Source: Arthrobacter mobilis
GTDB lineage: Bacteria; Actinomycetota; Actinomycetes; Actinomycetales; Micrococcaceae
Assembly: GCF_012395835.1 (NCBI RefSeq)
Contig: NZ_JAAZSQ010000006.1
Span: 20,596-84,595 of the forward strand
Reading direction: 5' to 3'
DNA length: 64,000 nucleotides
Position numbers and translations under genes: made by a program. The notes beneath the pieces were generated by a model. It ran no database searches. It was not told the origin of the DNA and was given only the letters and a program-made list of their open reading frames with translations. Below are positions 54,281 through 62,836 of this stretch, piece by piece (within the stretch, counting starts at the first letter, position 1; each line of letters begins with the position of its first letter).

Positions 54281-54418
54281 CTGTTGTAGCCGCTGGTTTT
54301 TTGCCGGCCCCGCCCCGCTTCGGCAGGCCCTAAGAGATAACAGGGTCCCTGCCCGAGCCTGCGAGGGCAGGGGAGCTTTCGAACGCTCCCTGGCCGGCAA
54401 AAAACCAGCGGCTGTTGT
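54280..54418. repeat. Inverted-repeat element with 8-bp flanking direct repeats
   Basis: Arms at 54288-54309 and 54392-54413 are perfect 22-bp reverse complements (AGCCGCTGGTTTTTTGCCGG at the left). They enclose 82 bp that itself holds a hairpin CCCTGCC/GGCAGGG. The octamer GCTGTTGT flanks the unit on both sides (54280-54287 and 54411-54418), like a target-site duplication. The left copy begins on the last base of the rho stop codon. It carries no ORF. It may be a MITE-like insertion, or a large terminator for rho; the T6 run in the left arm and A6 in the right arm fit either strand. Confidence 0.75.
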
Positions 54419-54517
54419 CGTTTAAGTCACCGATGCGAAGTCACCGGTGCGCGTCTCCGGGCCGGACTGGTGCCGGATTTTATTTAGACTTGATCACGAG
54501 TCGAAAGAGGTTTTGAG

Positions 54518-55597
54518 ATGTTTGAGTCCGTGCAGGGCTTGTTGGATGAGCATGCGGAGCTGCAGAAGCAGCTCAGTGATCCGGCGGTGTATGCCGACCA
54601 GGGGCTGGCGCGGAAGCTGGGGCGGCGTTCGGCGCAGCTGAACGGCATCGTGGAAGCGTACCGGCGCTGGTCGCAGCTGAACGACGACCTGCAGGCCGCC
54701 CGCGAGATGGCGGACGAGGACCCGGAGTTCGCGGCGGAGGTGCCGGCGCTTGAAGCCGAGCTGGGAACCGCCCAGGAGAAGCTGCGCCGGCTGCTCATCC
54801 CGCGCGACCCCGACGATGCCCGCAACGTCATCATCGAGGTCAAGGGTGGCGAAGGCGGGGACGAAGCGGCACTGTTCGCCGGCGACCTGCTGCGGATGTA
54901 TACCCGGTACGCCGAATCCAAGGGCTGGAAGACCGAGATCATCTCGTCCACCGAATCGGACCTCGGCGGGTACAAGGACGTCCAGGTGGCCATCAAGGGC
55001 AACTCGAACGATCCGGCCCAGGGTGTCTATGCCCACCTGAAGTTCGAAGGCGGCGTCCACCGCGTCCAGCGCGTGCCCGTGACCGAGTCCCAGGGACGCA
55101 TCCACACCTCGGCCGCCGGCGTGCTGGTCTTCCCGGAAGTGGACGAGCCGGAGGAAATCGAGATCAACCCGAACGATTTGAAGATCGACGTCTACCGGTC
55201 CTCCGGCCCGGGCGGGCAGTCCGTGAACACCACGGACTCGGCGGTGCGCATTACCCACCTGCCCACCGGCATCGTGGTGGCCATGCAGAACGAAAAATCC
55301 CAGCTGCAGAACCGCGAAGCGGCCATGCGCGTGCTGCGTTCGCGCCTGCTGGCCCACCAGCAGGAGCAGATCGACGCCGAAAACGCCGACCTGCGCAAGT
55401 CGCAGGTGCGCACGATGGACCGCTCCGAGCGTATCCGCACCTACAACTTCCCGGAGAACCGGATCGCGGACCACCGGACGGGCTACAAGGCCTACAACCT
55501 GGACGCGGTGATGAACGGCGACCTCGAGCCGGTCATCCAGTCGGCGATCCAGATGGACGAACAGCATCGGCTGGACGCCCTGGGCGAGGACAAATAG
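54518..55597 (+). CDS. prfA: Peptide chain release factor 1
   Basis: The 359-residue protein has the catalytic GGQ at residues 232-234 in [20 protein letters not shown]. The RF1 anticodon-like tripeptide lies in the preceding domain 2 region ([20 protein letters not shown]). The N-terminal domain includes [20 protein letters not shown]. It terminates translation at UAA and UAG. GAAAGAGG lies before the ATG. TAGACT at 54485-54490 is a likely own -10, preceded by two 14-bp tandem copies of AAGTCACCGRTGCG (54424-54451). It is expected to be methylated by the product of the next gene. Confidence 0.96.
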   Translation: MFESVQGLLDEHAELQKQLSDPAVYADQGLARKLGRRSAQLNGIVEAYRRWSQLNDDLQAAREMADEDPEFAAEVPALEAELGTAQEKLRRLLIPRDPDDARNVIIEVKGGEGGDEAALFAGDLLRMYTRYAESKGWKTEIISSTESDLGGYKDVQVAIKGNSNDPAQGVYAHLKFEGGVHRVQRVPVTESQGRIHTSAAGVLVFPEVDEPEEIEINPNDLKIDVYRSSGPGGQSVNTTDSAVRITHLPTGIVVAMQNEKSQLQNREAAMRVLRSRLLAHQQEQIDAENADLRKSQVRTMDRSERIRTYNFPENRIADHRTGYKAYNLDAVMNGDLEPVIQSAIQMDEQHRLDALGEDK

Positions 55598-55616
55598 CGG
55601 GGGATTTGGCAGCCAC

Positions 55617-56471
55617 ATGCACAGCCAGGATCTTGCCGGCGCGCTGAAGGCGGCGGAGGCGGTGCTGGCCCGGGCCGGCGTGCCGAGCCCGCGGGTCGAC
55701 GCCGAACTGCTGGCCGCGTACCTGCTGGGCGAAAGCGTAGGCCGGGTGCGGGCGATGGCGCTGGCCGGCTCGCCGGTGCCGGCTGCCTTGGAGCCGTTCG
55801 AGCAGCTGGTGGCCGAACGCGCCCGGCGCGTTCCGCTGCAGCACATTACCGGCCGGGCGCAGTTCCGCCATCTGGAGCTGAAGGTCGGTCCGGGAGTTTT
55901 CGTGCCGCGGCCCGAGACCGAGACGGTGGTCCAGCACGCCATCGACCACGCGCGCGGGTTGTCCGCGCCGAAGATGGCCGATTTGGGCACCGGTTCCGGC
56001 GCCATCGCCGGCGCGCTGGCCACCGAGGTGCCCGGTTCGCAGGTCTACGCGGTGGAGCTGAGCGAACTGGCCCACGCCTGGGCCGAACGCAACCTGGTCC
56101 CGCTTGGCGTCGAGCTCATCCTCGGGGACTTGCGCACCGCCCTGGCCGGGCAGGAGGGAACCTTCGACGTCGTCGTCTCCAATCCCCCCTATATCCCGGC
56201 CGGCGCCGTGCCGCGGGACCCCGAAGTTGCCGAGCACGATCCGGCGATGGCCCTGTACGGCGGGGGAGCGGACGGGATGGAACTGCCCGCAGCCGCTGCT
56301 GCGGCTGCCGCCCGGCTGCTCAAACCCGGCGGGTACTTCATCATGGAACATGCCGAGGTCCAGGCCGGCGCCGTGGCCCGGATGCTGGAGGCATCGGGGC
56401 AGTGGCACCGGGTTGCCACGGTCCTGGACCTGACTGGACGGGAACGTGCCACATCGGCGCTGCGGCGTTGA
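55617..56471 (+). CDS. prmC: Release factor glutamine methyltransferase PrmC/HemK
   Basis: The 284-residue protein has an N-terminal helical domain (VDAELLAAYLLGESVGRVRA), QHITGRAQFRHLELKVGPGV and FVPRPETETVVQHAID. SAM motif I is MADLGTGSGAIAGALATEVP. The catalytic NPPY at residues 189-192 is in VVSNPPYIPAGAVPRDPEV, and LYGGGADGMELPAAA follows. It methylates the GGQ glutamine of release factors. The ATG at 55617 lies 19 bases after prfA; the ribosome binding site is weak. Same order as in M. tuberculosis. Confidence 0.95.
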   Translation: MHSQDLAGALKAAEAVLARAGVPSPRVDAELLAAYLLGESVGRVRAMALAGSPVPAALEPFEQLVAERARRVPLQHITGRAQFRHLELKVGPGVFVPRPETETVVQHAIDHARGLSAPKMADLGTGSGAIAGALATEVPGSQVYAVELSELAHAWAERNLVPLGVELILGDLRTALAGQEGTFDVVVSNPPYIPAGAVPRDPEVAEHDPAMALYGGGADGMELPAAAAAAAARLLKPGGYFIMEHAEVQAGAVARMLEASGQWHRVATVLDLTGRERATSALRR

Positions 56472-56509
56472 GCGCCGGCCGTGCCGGCAATGAATGAAAG
56501 AATGAGCCT

Positions 56510-57292
56510 GTGACCACCACCTTCAACTGCACGGACGAGTTCCAGCGAAGCGAGGGAATCGCCGCTGCCCAGGAAGCCATTGCGGCCAGGCAGTGCGTTG
56601 TCATGCCCACGGATACGGTCTACGGCATCGCCGCGGACGCGTTCTCCCCGCAGGCCGTTGCCACCTTGTTGGCGGCCAAGGGGCGCGGACGGAGCATGCC
56701 GCCGCCGGTGCTGATTCCGCGGCCACAGACCATGGACGGCCTGGCCACGGACGTGCCTGCCGAGGCCCGGGCACTGGCCGACGCCTTCTGGCCCGGCGGC
56801 CTGACCCTGATTCTCCACGCCCAGCCCTCGCTGACCTGGGATCTGGGGGAGACCCACGGCACGGTGGCGGTACGGATGCCCGCGGACGGACTGGCCTTGG
56901 AGCTGCTGGCGCTGACCGGGCCGCTGGCGGTCTCTTCGGCCAACCGCACCGGCCAGGCCGCCGCGCGGACCGCCGCGGAGGCCAGGGTGCAGCTGGCCGA
57001 GTCCGTGGAGGTCTACCTCGAGGACGGGCCGCGTCCGGCCGGCGAAGAACCCGCGGGGGATTCCGGCGGAGCGCCCGGGACGGAGCAGATGGCCTCGACC
57101 ATCGTCGACTGCACCAGCACCCCGTTCCGGGTCGTGCGCCAGGGCGCGATCGCCCTGGCAGCCCTGCGGGAGGTGGTTCCGGACATCCTGGGCATCGACG
57201 AGGAACCCGGTCCGGCAGACAGCCCGGAGGCCGGCCAGGAGAGCCCGGCCTCCGCCATGCAGGCCATCGAAGCGGCGGACGGGGAACAATGA
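56510..57292 (+). CDS. L-threonylcarbamoyladenylate synthase (Sua5/YwlC/YrdC family)
   Basis: The 260-residue YrdC-fold protein has AAQEAIAARQCVVMPTDTVYGIAADAFS-type substrate loop elements (VVMPTDTVYGIAADAFSPQA), AAKGRGRSMPPPVLIPRPQT, FWPGGLTLILHAQPSL, VAVRMPADGLALELLALTGP and AVSSANRTGQAAARTAAEA. It makes threonylcarbamoyl-AMP for the t6A modification of tRNA. The last about 40 residues are acidic and unlike the family core; the C-terminal Sua5 domain is absent. The start is GTG at 56510. It overlaps the next gene by four bases. Confidence 0.92.
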   Translation: MTTTFNCTDEFQRSEGIAAAQEAIAARQCVVMPTDTVYGIAADAFSPQAVATLLAAKGRGRSMPPPVLIPRPQTMDGLATDVPAEARALADAFWPGGLTLILHAQPSLTWDLGETHGTVAVRMPADGLALELLALTGPLAVSSANRTGQAAARTAAEARVQLAESVEVYLEDGPRPAGEEPAGDSGGAPGTEQMASTIVDCTSTPFRVVRQGAIALAALREVVPDILGIDEEPGPADSPEAGQESPASAMQAIEAADGEQ

Positions 57293-59145
57293 CTTCCGGC
57301 ACTACTTCATCCCTGCCCCGGACGGCCAGCAGCGACCGTGCCCTGTGGCTCTGGTCCCAGGTCCTGCTGGATGCCTTCGCCTGGATTGTGGCCATTGCGC
57401 TGGCCATGGTCCTGCGTTACGAAGCCAGCGTCGATCCGGACAAGCTGCCGGGCGTCGTCGCCATCTGCGCGCTGGCCGTCGCAGCCCAGGTTGCCGTGGG
57501 CTCGGCACTGGCGCTGTACCGCGGCCGCTACAGCTTCGGCAGTTTCCATGAGGCGAAGCTGCTGGTGATCGTTGCCGTCTCGGTGACGGTCATCGTGACT
57601 GTTGCCCTGCTGTTCTTCGGCATCCCGATGGGCATCGCCCGCGGTGTGGGCCTGATCGCCTTCCCGTTTGCCTGCCTGTTCATGGCCGCGATCCGCTACT
57701 TGAAGCGGATGTACGTGGAAAGCAAGGCCAAGCCCGGCGAGACGGCCGAACGGACGCTGGTGTACGGTGCCGGGTTCGTCGGCACCTCGATTGTGACCCG
57801 GATGAGCAACGACAGGCTCTCCCCGTGGCGCCCGGTGGGCCTGATCGACGACGATCCGGCCAAGAAGCACCTGCGCATCTCCAGTGTCCCGGTCCTGGGT
57901 ACGGTCGAAGACCTGCCCGAGGTCGTGCGCCGCACCGGGGCCACCGTGCTGCTGGTTGCCATTGCGAACGTGGACGCCAAGCATGTGCGGCGCATTTCGG
58001 ACACCGTGGCCGGGCTGAACATGAAGGTGCTGGTGGTCCCGCCGCTGAAGAAGATGCTGACGGCGGGCGCAAACTTCTCTTTCCGCGAACTGGCCATCGA
58101 GGACCTGATCGGCCGCCAGCCGGTGGACATCCACGTTGAGGAGATCGCCCACTACGTCACGGGCAAGCGCGTGCTCGTCACCGGGGCCGGCGGCTCCATC
58201 GGCTCCGAGCTGTGCCGGCAGATCCACGAGTTCGCCCCGAGCGAGCTGATCATGCTGGACCGGGACGAAAGCGGCCTGCAGGCCACCCAGATCTCCATTA
58301 CCGGCCAGGGCCTGCTGACCGGGCAGGACACGGTACTGGCCGACATCCGCGACCCCCGGGCGGTCTCGGACATCTTCCGCAGCCGCCGCCCGGAAGTGGT
58401 CTTCCACGCCGCGGCGCTGAAACACGTCTCGCTGCTGGAGCAGTACCCCGAAGAGGCGTGGAAGACCAACGTCCTCGGCAGCCTGAACGTGCTCAACGCC
58501 GCCCGCGAGGCCGGGGTGCAGACCTTCGTGAACATTTCCACCGACAAGGCGGCCAATCCCACCACCGTGCTGGGGCACTCCAAGCGGGTGGCTGAAAAGC
58601 TCACCGCCTGGGTCGCGCACCAGACCGGCCGCAAATACGTCTCGGTCCGCTTCGGAAATGTCCTGGGCAGCCGCGGCTCCGTGCTGCCGCTGTTCACCGA
58701 ACAGATCCGCAAGGGCGGGCCGGTCACGGTCACCGACCCCGAAGCCACGCGGTTCTTCATGACCATCCCCGAAGCCTGCCAGCTGGTGATCCAGGCCGGT
58801 GCCATCGGCCGGGGCGGCGAAGTGCTTATCCTGGACATGGGCGAGCCCGTGCGCATCCTGGACGTCGCCCGGCGCATGATCGAGCTCTCCGGCAAGGACA
58901 TCGACATCGTCTTCACCGGCCTGCGGCAGGGGGAGAAGCTGCACGAGGACCTGGTCGGTGACGGCGAGGACGATTCGCGGCCGCTGCACCCGAAGATTTC
59001 GCACGCTTCGATCGAGCCGCTCGACCCGTCGGACATGAGCCTGCAGGAGTGGAAGGACCGCCAGCACCTGCCCGGCCCGCCGGCCGCCGCGGAACTGGCG
59101 GGACCGGCGCGCCCGCTCACGCCGCACCCGGAAGTGGCACCGTGA
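57289..59145 (+). CDS. CapD/WbpM-type nucleoside-diphosphate-sugar dehydratase/epimerase, membrane-bound
   Basis: The 618-residue protein has four to five N-terminal membrane helices (LWSQVLLDAFAWIVAIALAM and others to about residue 130). A first Rossmann-like domain (TLVYGAGFVGTSIVTRMSND) follows. The catalytic SDR domain contains VLVTGAGGSIGSELCRQIHE (near residue 299), VFHAAALKHVSLLEQYPEEA, FVNISTDKAANPTTVLGHSK and RFGNVLGSRGSVLPLFTEQI. FlaA1/WbpM-like enzymes dehydrate or epimerise UDP-GlcNAc-type sugars for surface glycans. The ATG overlaps the upstream stop. The next gene is the likely user of the product. Confidence 0.92.
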   Translation: MTSGTTSSLPRTASSDRALWLWSQVLLDAFAWIVAIALAMVLRYEASVDPDKLPGVVAICALAVAAQVAVGSALALYRGRYSFGSFHEAKLLVIVAVSVTVIVTVALLFFGIPMGIARGVGLIAFPFACLFMAAIRYLKRMYVESKAKPGETAERTLVYGAGFVGTSIVTRMSNDRLSPWRPVGLIDDDPAKKHLRISSVPVLGTVEDLPEVVRRTGATVLLVAIANVDAKHVRRISDTVAGLNMKVLVVPPLKKMLTAGANFSFRELAIEDLIGRQPVDIHVEEIAHYVTGKRVLVTGAGGSIGSELCRQIHEFAPSELIMLDRDESGLQATQISITGQGLLTGQDTVLADIRDPRAVSDIFRSRRPEVVFHAAALKHVSLLEQYPEEAWKTNVLGSLNVLNAAREAGVQTFVNISTDKAANPTTVLGHSKRVAEKLTAWVAHQTGRKYVSVRFGNVLGSRGSVLPLFTEQIRKGGPVTVTDPEATRFFMTIPEACQLVIQAGAIGRGGEVLILDMGEPVRILDVARRMIELSGKDIDIVFTGLRQGEKLHEDLVGDGEDDSRPLHPKISHASIEPLDPSDMSLQEWKDRQHLPGPPAAAELAGPARPLTPHPEVAP

Positions 59146-60152
59146 GGTTCGCGGTGCTGGCCGTGGCGGCGGCCTTTCTGCTCAGCCTGCTGCTGCCGTT
59201 CGGGCTCAAGCCGCTGCTGGCCAGGCTCGGTGTGCTGGACGTACCGAACGAGCGCTCCTCGCATACCACCGTGACCGTCCGCGGGGTGGGCCTGACCGTG
59301 GCGGCCGGCCTGCTGGCAGGCCTGCTGCTGGCCCTGCCGGCAGTTCACGCGCAGGAGCGGCCGTTGCTGGGCACGGTGGCGGGCGTTGCCGCCGCGGCCG
59401 CTCTGCTGGGCTGGAGCGAGGACTACCGCGGCGTGCCGGTCAAGGTCCGTGCCCTGCTGCAGTGCCTGATCGGGGCCTGCGGCACTGCGCTGATCGTCTA
59501 CCTGACGGAGAGTTCCTGGTGGTGGGTGCCGGTCGGTGCGCTGGCGATCGCAGGCTACATGAACGCCGCCAATTTCATGGACGGCATCAACGGCATCTCC
59601 GGCCTGCACGGCCTGGCCGCCGGCCTGCTGTTCGCCGCCGCCGGGGCCTGGGACGGCGAGCGCTGGCTGCTGCTCGCCGGGCTGGTGGTGGCCGTGTCCT
59701 TCGCAGCGTTCCTGCCGTGGAACCTCCGCCGCGGCAACGTTTTCCTGGGCGACGTCGGCAGCTACCTGCTCGGCGGCAGCCTCGCGGTGCTCGGCGTCGC
59801 CGGCTTCCTCGCCGGCATTCCCGCAGAATCCCTGCTGGGGCCGGTGACGATCTACCTGGCCGACACCGCGGCCACCTTGCTGCGCCGGATCAGCGCAGGG
59901 GAGCAGTGGTACACCCCGCACCGGCAGCATGTCTACCAGCGGCTGACCGACGCCGGCTTCAGCCACGTCAAATCCGCTGCCTTCGTGACCGGCTGTTCGG
60001 TGCTCACGGGCCTGTGCGGCTTCCTGGCCGCACAAAGCGGGTTCGCCGGCAAGCTGGCAGCGCTGCTGGCCTGCGCCGTTGTCGTCGTGTTCTATCTGCG
60101 CGCGCCCGCGATTTTCGGCAGCCGGCCGGCCAGGCCGGCAGACATCCGCTAA
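59142..60152 (+). CDS. Undecaprenyl-phosphate sugar-phosphate transferase, WecA/TagO-like
   Basis: The 336-residue, about ten-helix membrane protein of the MraY/WecA family has GVLDVPNERSSHTTVTVRGV (cytoplasmic loop), LLGWSEDYRGVPVKVRALLQ, MNAANFMDGINGISGLHG (catalytic Asp), RRGNVFLGDVGSYLLGGSLA and EQWYTPHRQHVYQRLTDAGF (final His-rich loop). It starts lipid-linked glycan assembly by moving a sugar phosphate to undecaprenyl phosphate. GTG at 59142 overlaps the CapD-type stop (GTGA). M. tuberculosis has its wecA (rfe) at the same place, directly before the atp genes. Confidence 0.92.
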   Translation: MRFAVLAVAAAFLLSLLLPFGLKPLLARLGVLDVPNERSSHTTVTVRGVGLTVAAGLLAGLLLALPAVHAQERPLLGTVAGVAAAAALLGWSEDYRGVPVKVRALLQCLIGACGTALIVYLTESSWWWVPVGALAIAGYMNAANFMDGINGISGLHGLAAGLLFAAAGAWDGERWLLLAGLVVAVSFAAFLPWNLRRGNVFLGDVGSYLLGGSLAVLGVAGFLAGIPAESLLGPVTIYLADTAATLLRRISAGEQWYTPHRQHVYQRLTDAGFSHVKSAAFVTGCSVLTGLCGFLAAQSGFAGKLAALLACAVVVVFYLRAPAIFGSRPARPADIR

Positions 60153-60194
60153 GATCCGGCAGCCGCGCTGGAGCGTGGCGGGTTCTATGTCGTG

Positions 60195-60200
60195 TAGAAT
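60195..60200 (+). promoter_or_regulatory. Candidate -10 of the atp operon
   Basis: TAGAAT in the 126-bp gap between the WecA-like gene and the first atp gene, in a locally AT-rich stretch. Transcription would start near 60207. No clear -35 is seen. Confidence 0.5.
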
Positions 60201-60278
60201 TTAGCTGGCCGCGGCGAGCGGCCGATCCGCCGTGCCCGCCGAGCACAGCCTTGTGTGCACAAAACCGAACGGACCGCC

Positions 60279-60758
60279 ATGAATGCCTCCCGCCAGCGCC
60301 GCGGCGCAGCCGCGCCGGCAGTTGCGGCGTCAGGCCCGACCCGGTCACCCTGGCTGAAGATCCTGGCCACATCCTCCGCCGCCACCGGCGCCTGCTCGCT
60401 GGTGGCAACGCTGGCCGCCTGGCTCGTGGCCGGATCCGCCGGGGCCGCCAGCGCGGTCCTGGGTGCGGCGCTGGTCATGGTGTTCTTCGGCATCAGCCTG
60501 CTCATCGGCCACTACGTGGGACGGCGCAATCCGTCGGGGGCCATCGGCGCCTTCCTGGCCGCCTACGTCATCAAGGTCGTGGGATTCGGCGCCGCGGTCT
60601 TCATCCTTGGGGCCCCTGCCTGGCTGGACCGCACGTGGTTCTTTATCGCGGCGGTGGCCGGCGTCGTCGTCTGGCAGGCCGCCGAGGTCCACGCCTTTTC
60701 CCGCATCCGGCACCAGATCTACGCGGACCCGCTCCCCGGCAACGGAACGGAGGGTTAG
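60279..60758 (+). CDS. atpI: ATP synthase protein I-like membrane protein
   Basis: The 159-residue protein has four hydrophobic helices (LVATLAAWLVAGSAGAASAV, LVMVFFGISLLIGHYVGRRN, AIGAFLAAYVIKVVGFGAAV, FFIAAVAGVVVWQAAEVHAF), the pattern of AtpI, which helps assemble the c-ring or supplies Mg. ATG at 60279 is preferred; a GTG at 60255 is also in frame, and neither has a strong ribosome binding site. The N-terminus is basic and Ala-rich. Sequence identity in this family is low, so position before atpB carries much of the call. Confidence 0.75.
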   Translation: MNASRQRRGAAAPAVAASGPTRSPWLKILATSSAATGACSLVATLAAWLVAGSAGAASAVLGAALVMVFFGISLLIGHYVGRRNPSGAIGAFLAAYVIKVVGFGAAVFILGAPAWLDRTWFFIAAVAGVVVWQAAEVHAFSRIRHQIYADPLPGNGTEG

Positions 60759-60764
60759 GAGATC

Positions 60765-61061
60765 ATGGCCGACGGCATTCCCCAGGACAGTCCTGGCGAC
60801 CGTCCGGAGCAGCAGCCGGAGCGCGCGGGCGCAGCCGGCAGCGGCTACACCGGCGGAAACACTGTGCTGACCTATGTTCTTGGCGGAATCCTAGCCTGGG
60901 GTTTGATAGGCTGGGGGGTGGACAGTCTGTTGTCTACCCGCTGGCTCTGGATCGCCGGTGCCATTCTCGGTGCCGGCGGCGGCTACTATCTGGCCCGACA
61001 GCACAAGCTCACCCGCCGCCCCAGGGGCAACCGTGGGCGTGGCCCGGGGAACGACACATAA
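60765..61061 (+). CDS. AtpZ-like F0F1 assembly protein
   Basis: The 98-residue protein has two short membrane helices: VLTYVLGGILAWGLIGWGVD and WIAGAILGAGGGYYLARQ, joined by SLLSTRWL. The GGxxxWGxxGWxxD pattern is that of AtpZ/AtpI-family proteins beside atp operons. The N-terminus (about 30 residues) is Gln/Pro/Gly-rich and the C-terminus very basic. AGGAG lies five bases before the ATG. Between atpI and atpB. Confidence 0.75.
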   Translation: MADGIPQDSPGDRPEQQPERAGAAGSGYTGGNTVLTYVLGGILAWGLIGWGVDSLLSTRWLWIAGAILGAGGGYYLARQHKLTRRPRGNRGRGPGNDT

Positions 61062-61146
61062 TGCCTGAAAACTTCATATGGTGGCCTGCCGCAACGGCAA
61101 TCCACCCTGAAATGCCCAATGATGGACACTGCAGAGAGGAAACGCG

Positions 61147-61953
61147 TTGATCGCGCTTGCGCTTCCGGCGGCCGCTAATGAAGGTGGCTTCGTCCCACCG
61201 ACCCTCGAAGACATGCACCTTCCGGAGATCCTTCCGTGGGGTGTTCCGTACGGCGAGGGATTCGGCAAGCAGATGCTGCTGATCCTCGTTGCCGTGGCGC
61301 TGATTGCCTGGTTCTTCGTCGCCGCCTCCCGCCGCCGCGAGCTGGTGCCGGGCAAGCTGCAGTACCTGGGCGAGATGAGCTACAACTTCGTGCGCAACTC
61401 GGTGGGCAAGGACATCATCGGCGAACACGATTACAAGCCGTACGTGCCGCTGCTGTTCTCCCTGTTCTTCTTCATCCTGGTGAACAACCTCTTCGGGTCC
61501 ATCCCGCTGCTGCAGCTGCCGACCCCCTCGCACGTGGGCACGGCCTACGCACTGGCCGGCATGGTCTACATCACCTGGATCGTCCTGGGCATCAAGAAGC
61601 ACGGCATAGGCTACTTCAAGCTTGCGGTTGTCCCTTCGGGCGTGCCGAAGGCCATCCTGCCGCTGGTCGTGGTCATCGAAATCATCTCGACCTTCCTGGT
61701 CCGCCCGGTCACGCACAGCCTCCGTCTGTTCGCCACCATGCTCGCCGGCCACCTGATCATCATGCTTGCCGCGGCCGGTTCCGAATTCCTCCTGCTCCAC
61801 GGCGAGGGCCTGATCAAGCCCCTCGGCGTGCTGACCATTGCCGGCGGCGTGGGCATGTACCTGTTCGAAATCCTGATCCAGGTCCTGCAGGCCTACGTGT
61901 TCACCCTGCTGACCGCGATCTACATCCAGGGCTCCCTGGCTGAATCGCACTAG
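61147..61953 (+). CDS. atpB: ATP synthase F0 subunit a
   Basis: The 268-residue membrane protein forms the proton half-channels. Hallmarks are [40 protein letters not shown] with the essential stator Arg in SLRLF, and the final [20 protein letters not shown]. The start is TTG at 61147, chosen because GAGAGGAAACGCG precedes it and no ATG or GTG fits. TTG may hold down expression. Followed by atpE after 74 bases. Confidence 0.95.
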   Translation: MIALALPAAANEGGFVPPTLEDMHLPEILPWGVPYGEGFGKQMLLILVAVALIAWFFVAASRRRELVPGKLQYLGEMSYNFVRNSVGKDIIGEHDYKPYVPLLFSLFFFILVNNLFGSIPLLQLPTPSHVGTAYALAGMVYITWIVLGIKKHGIGYFKLAVVPSGVPKAILPLVVVIEIISTFLVRPVTHSLRLFATMLAGHLIIMLAAAGSEFLLLHGEGLIKPLGVLTIAGGVGMYLFEILIQVLQAYVFTLLTAIYIQGSLAESH

Positions 61954-62027
61954 TCCTACTAAGTTTCCCCGCCGGGGAATCTCCTGAACCAAACAACCTG
62001 CCCGACGGGCATCTTGAAAGGAAAATA

Positions 62028-62231
62028 ATGGAAGGCAATCTCAACCTCGTTGGTTACGGTCTCTCCGCCATCGGCGGTGCCATCGGTGTGGGCCTGGTGT
62101 TCGCCGCCTACATCAACGGTGTGGCCCGTCAGCCCGAGGCACAGCGTGTGCTGCAGCCCATCGCCTTCTTGGGCCTGGCCCTGACCGAAGCTCTTGCCAT
62201 CCTCGGTCTGGTGTTCGCGTTCGTTCTCTAA
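62028..62231 (+). CDS. atpE: ATP synthase F0 subunit c
   Basis: The 67-residue hairpin has two helices, [20 protein letters not shown] and [20 protein letters not shown], joined by the polar loop GVARQPEAQ. The ion-binding Glu54 (LTEALA) has no sodium-type partner set, so protons are the likely coupling ion. GAAAGGA lies seven bases before the ATG. Confidence 0.97.
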   Translation: MEGNLNLVGYGLSAIGGAIGVGLVFAAYINGVARQPEAQRVLQPIAFLGLALTEALAILGLVFAFVL

Positions 62232-62287
62232 GCAGCTGCTTGGAGCAACGCGCACAATCCAAACCGAGTAGATAGGACGGGTGAGAT

Positions 62288-62836
62288 ATGAAACAGACAA
62301 TAATCCTCGCCGCCACGGAGGGCGCAAACCCTCTGATCCCTAATGTCTGGGAAATCCTTGTCACGCTGCTTGGCTTTGCCGTTCTGATGTTCATCGTCGT
62401 CAAGTACGTCGTTCCGGCGTTCGAGAAGACGTATGCGGAGCGTACCGAGGCCATCGAGGGCGGCATCGCCAAGGCCGAGGCCGCGCAGGCCGAGGCCAGC
62501 GCCGCTCTGGACGAATACAAGCAGCAGCTTCTGGATGCCCGTACCGAGGCCAACCGCATCCGTGAGGATGCCCGCGCCGAAGGTGCCCAGATCCTGGCGG
62601 AGCTGAAGGAGAAGGCCGCTGCCGAGGCTGCCCGCATCAGCGAGCAGGCGCAGGCGCAGATCGCAGCCGAGCGCCAGGCTGCCGTGACTTCGCTGCGCAG
62701 CGAAGTCGGCGTCCTGGCAACGGAACTGGCCAGCAAGATCGTCGGCGAGTCGCTCAACGACGACGCCCGCGCGGCCCGCGTTGTTGACCGGTTCCTGGCG
62801 GATCTCGAATCCCAAAGTGCAGGTGCTGCGAAGTAA
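62288..62836 (+). CDS. atpF: ATP synthase F0 subunit b
   Basis: The 182-residue protein has one N-terminal membrane helix (IPNVWEILVTLLGFAVLMFI) and a long Ala/Glu-rich coiled coil (EGGIAKAEAAQAEASAALDE and onward) forming the peripheral stalk. The C-terminal ELASKIVGESLNDDARAARV binds delta. The stop overlaps the atpH ATG (TAATG). Confidence 0.96.
   Translation: MKQTIILAATEGANPLIPNVWEILVTLLGFAVLMFIVVKYVVPAFEKTYAERTEAIEGGIAKAEAAQAEASAALDEYKQQLLDARTEANRIREDARAEGAQILAELKEKAAAEAARISEQAQAQIAAERQAAVTSLRSEVGVLATELASKIVGESLNDDARAARVVDRFLADLESQSAGAAK

Noticed and set aside
54281-54517. rpmE (L31) between rho and prfA
   Set aside because: No frame in this gap encodes an L31-like CxxC or KxHP-type protein; the space is filled by the inverted-repeat element and the prfA promoter.
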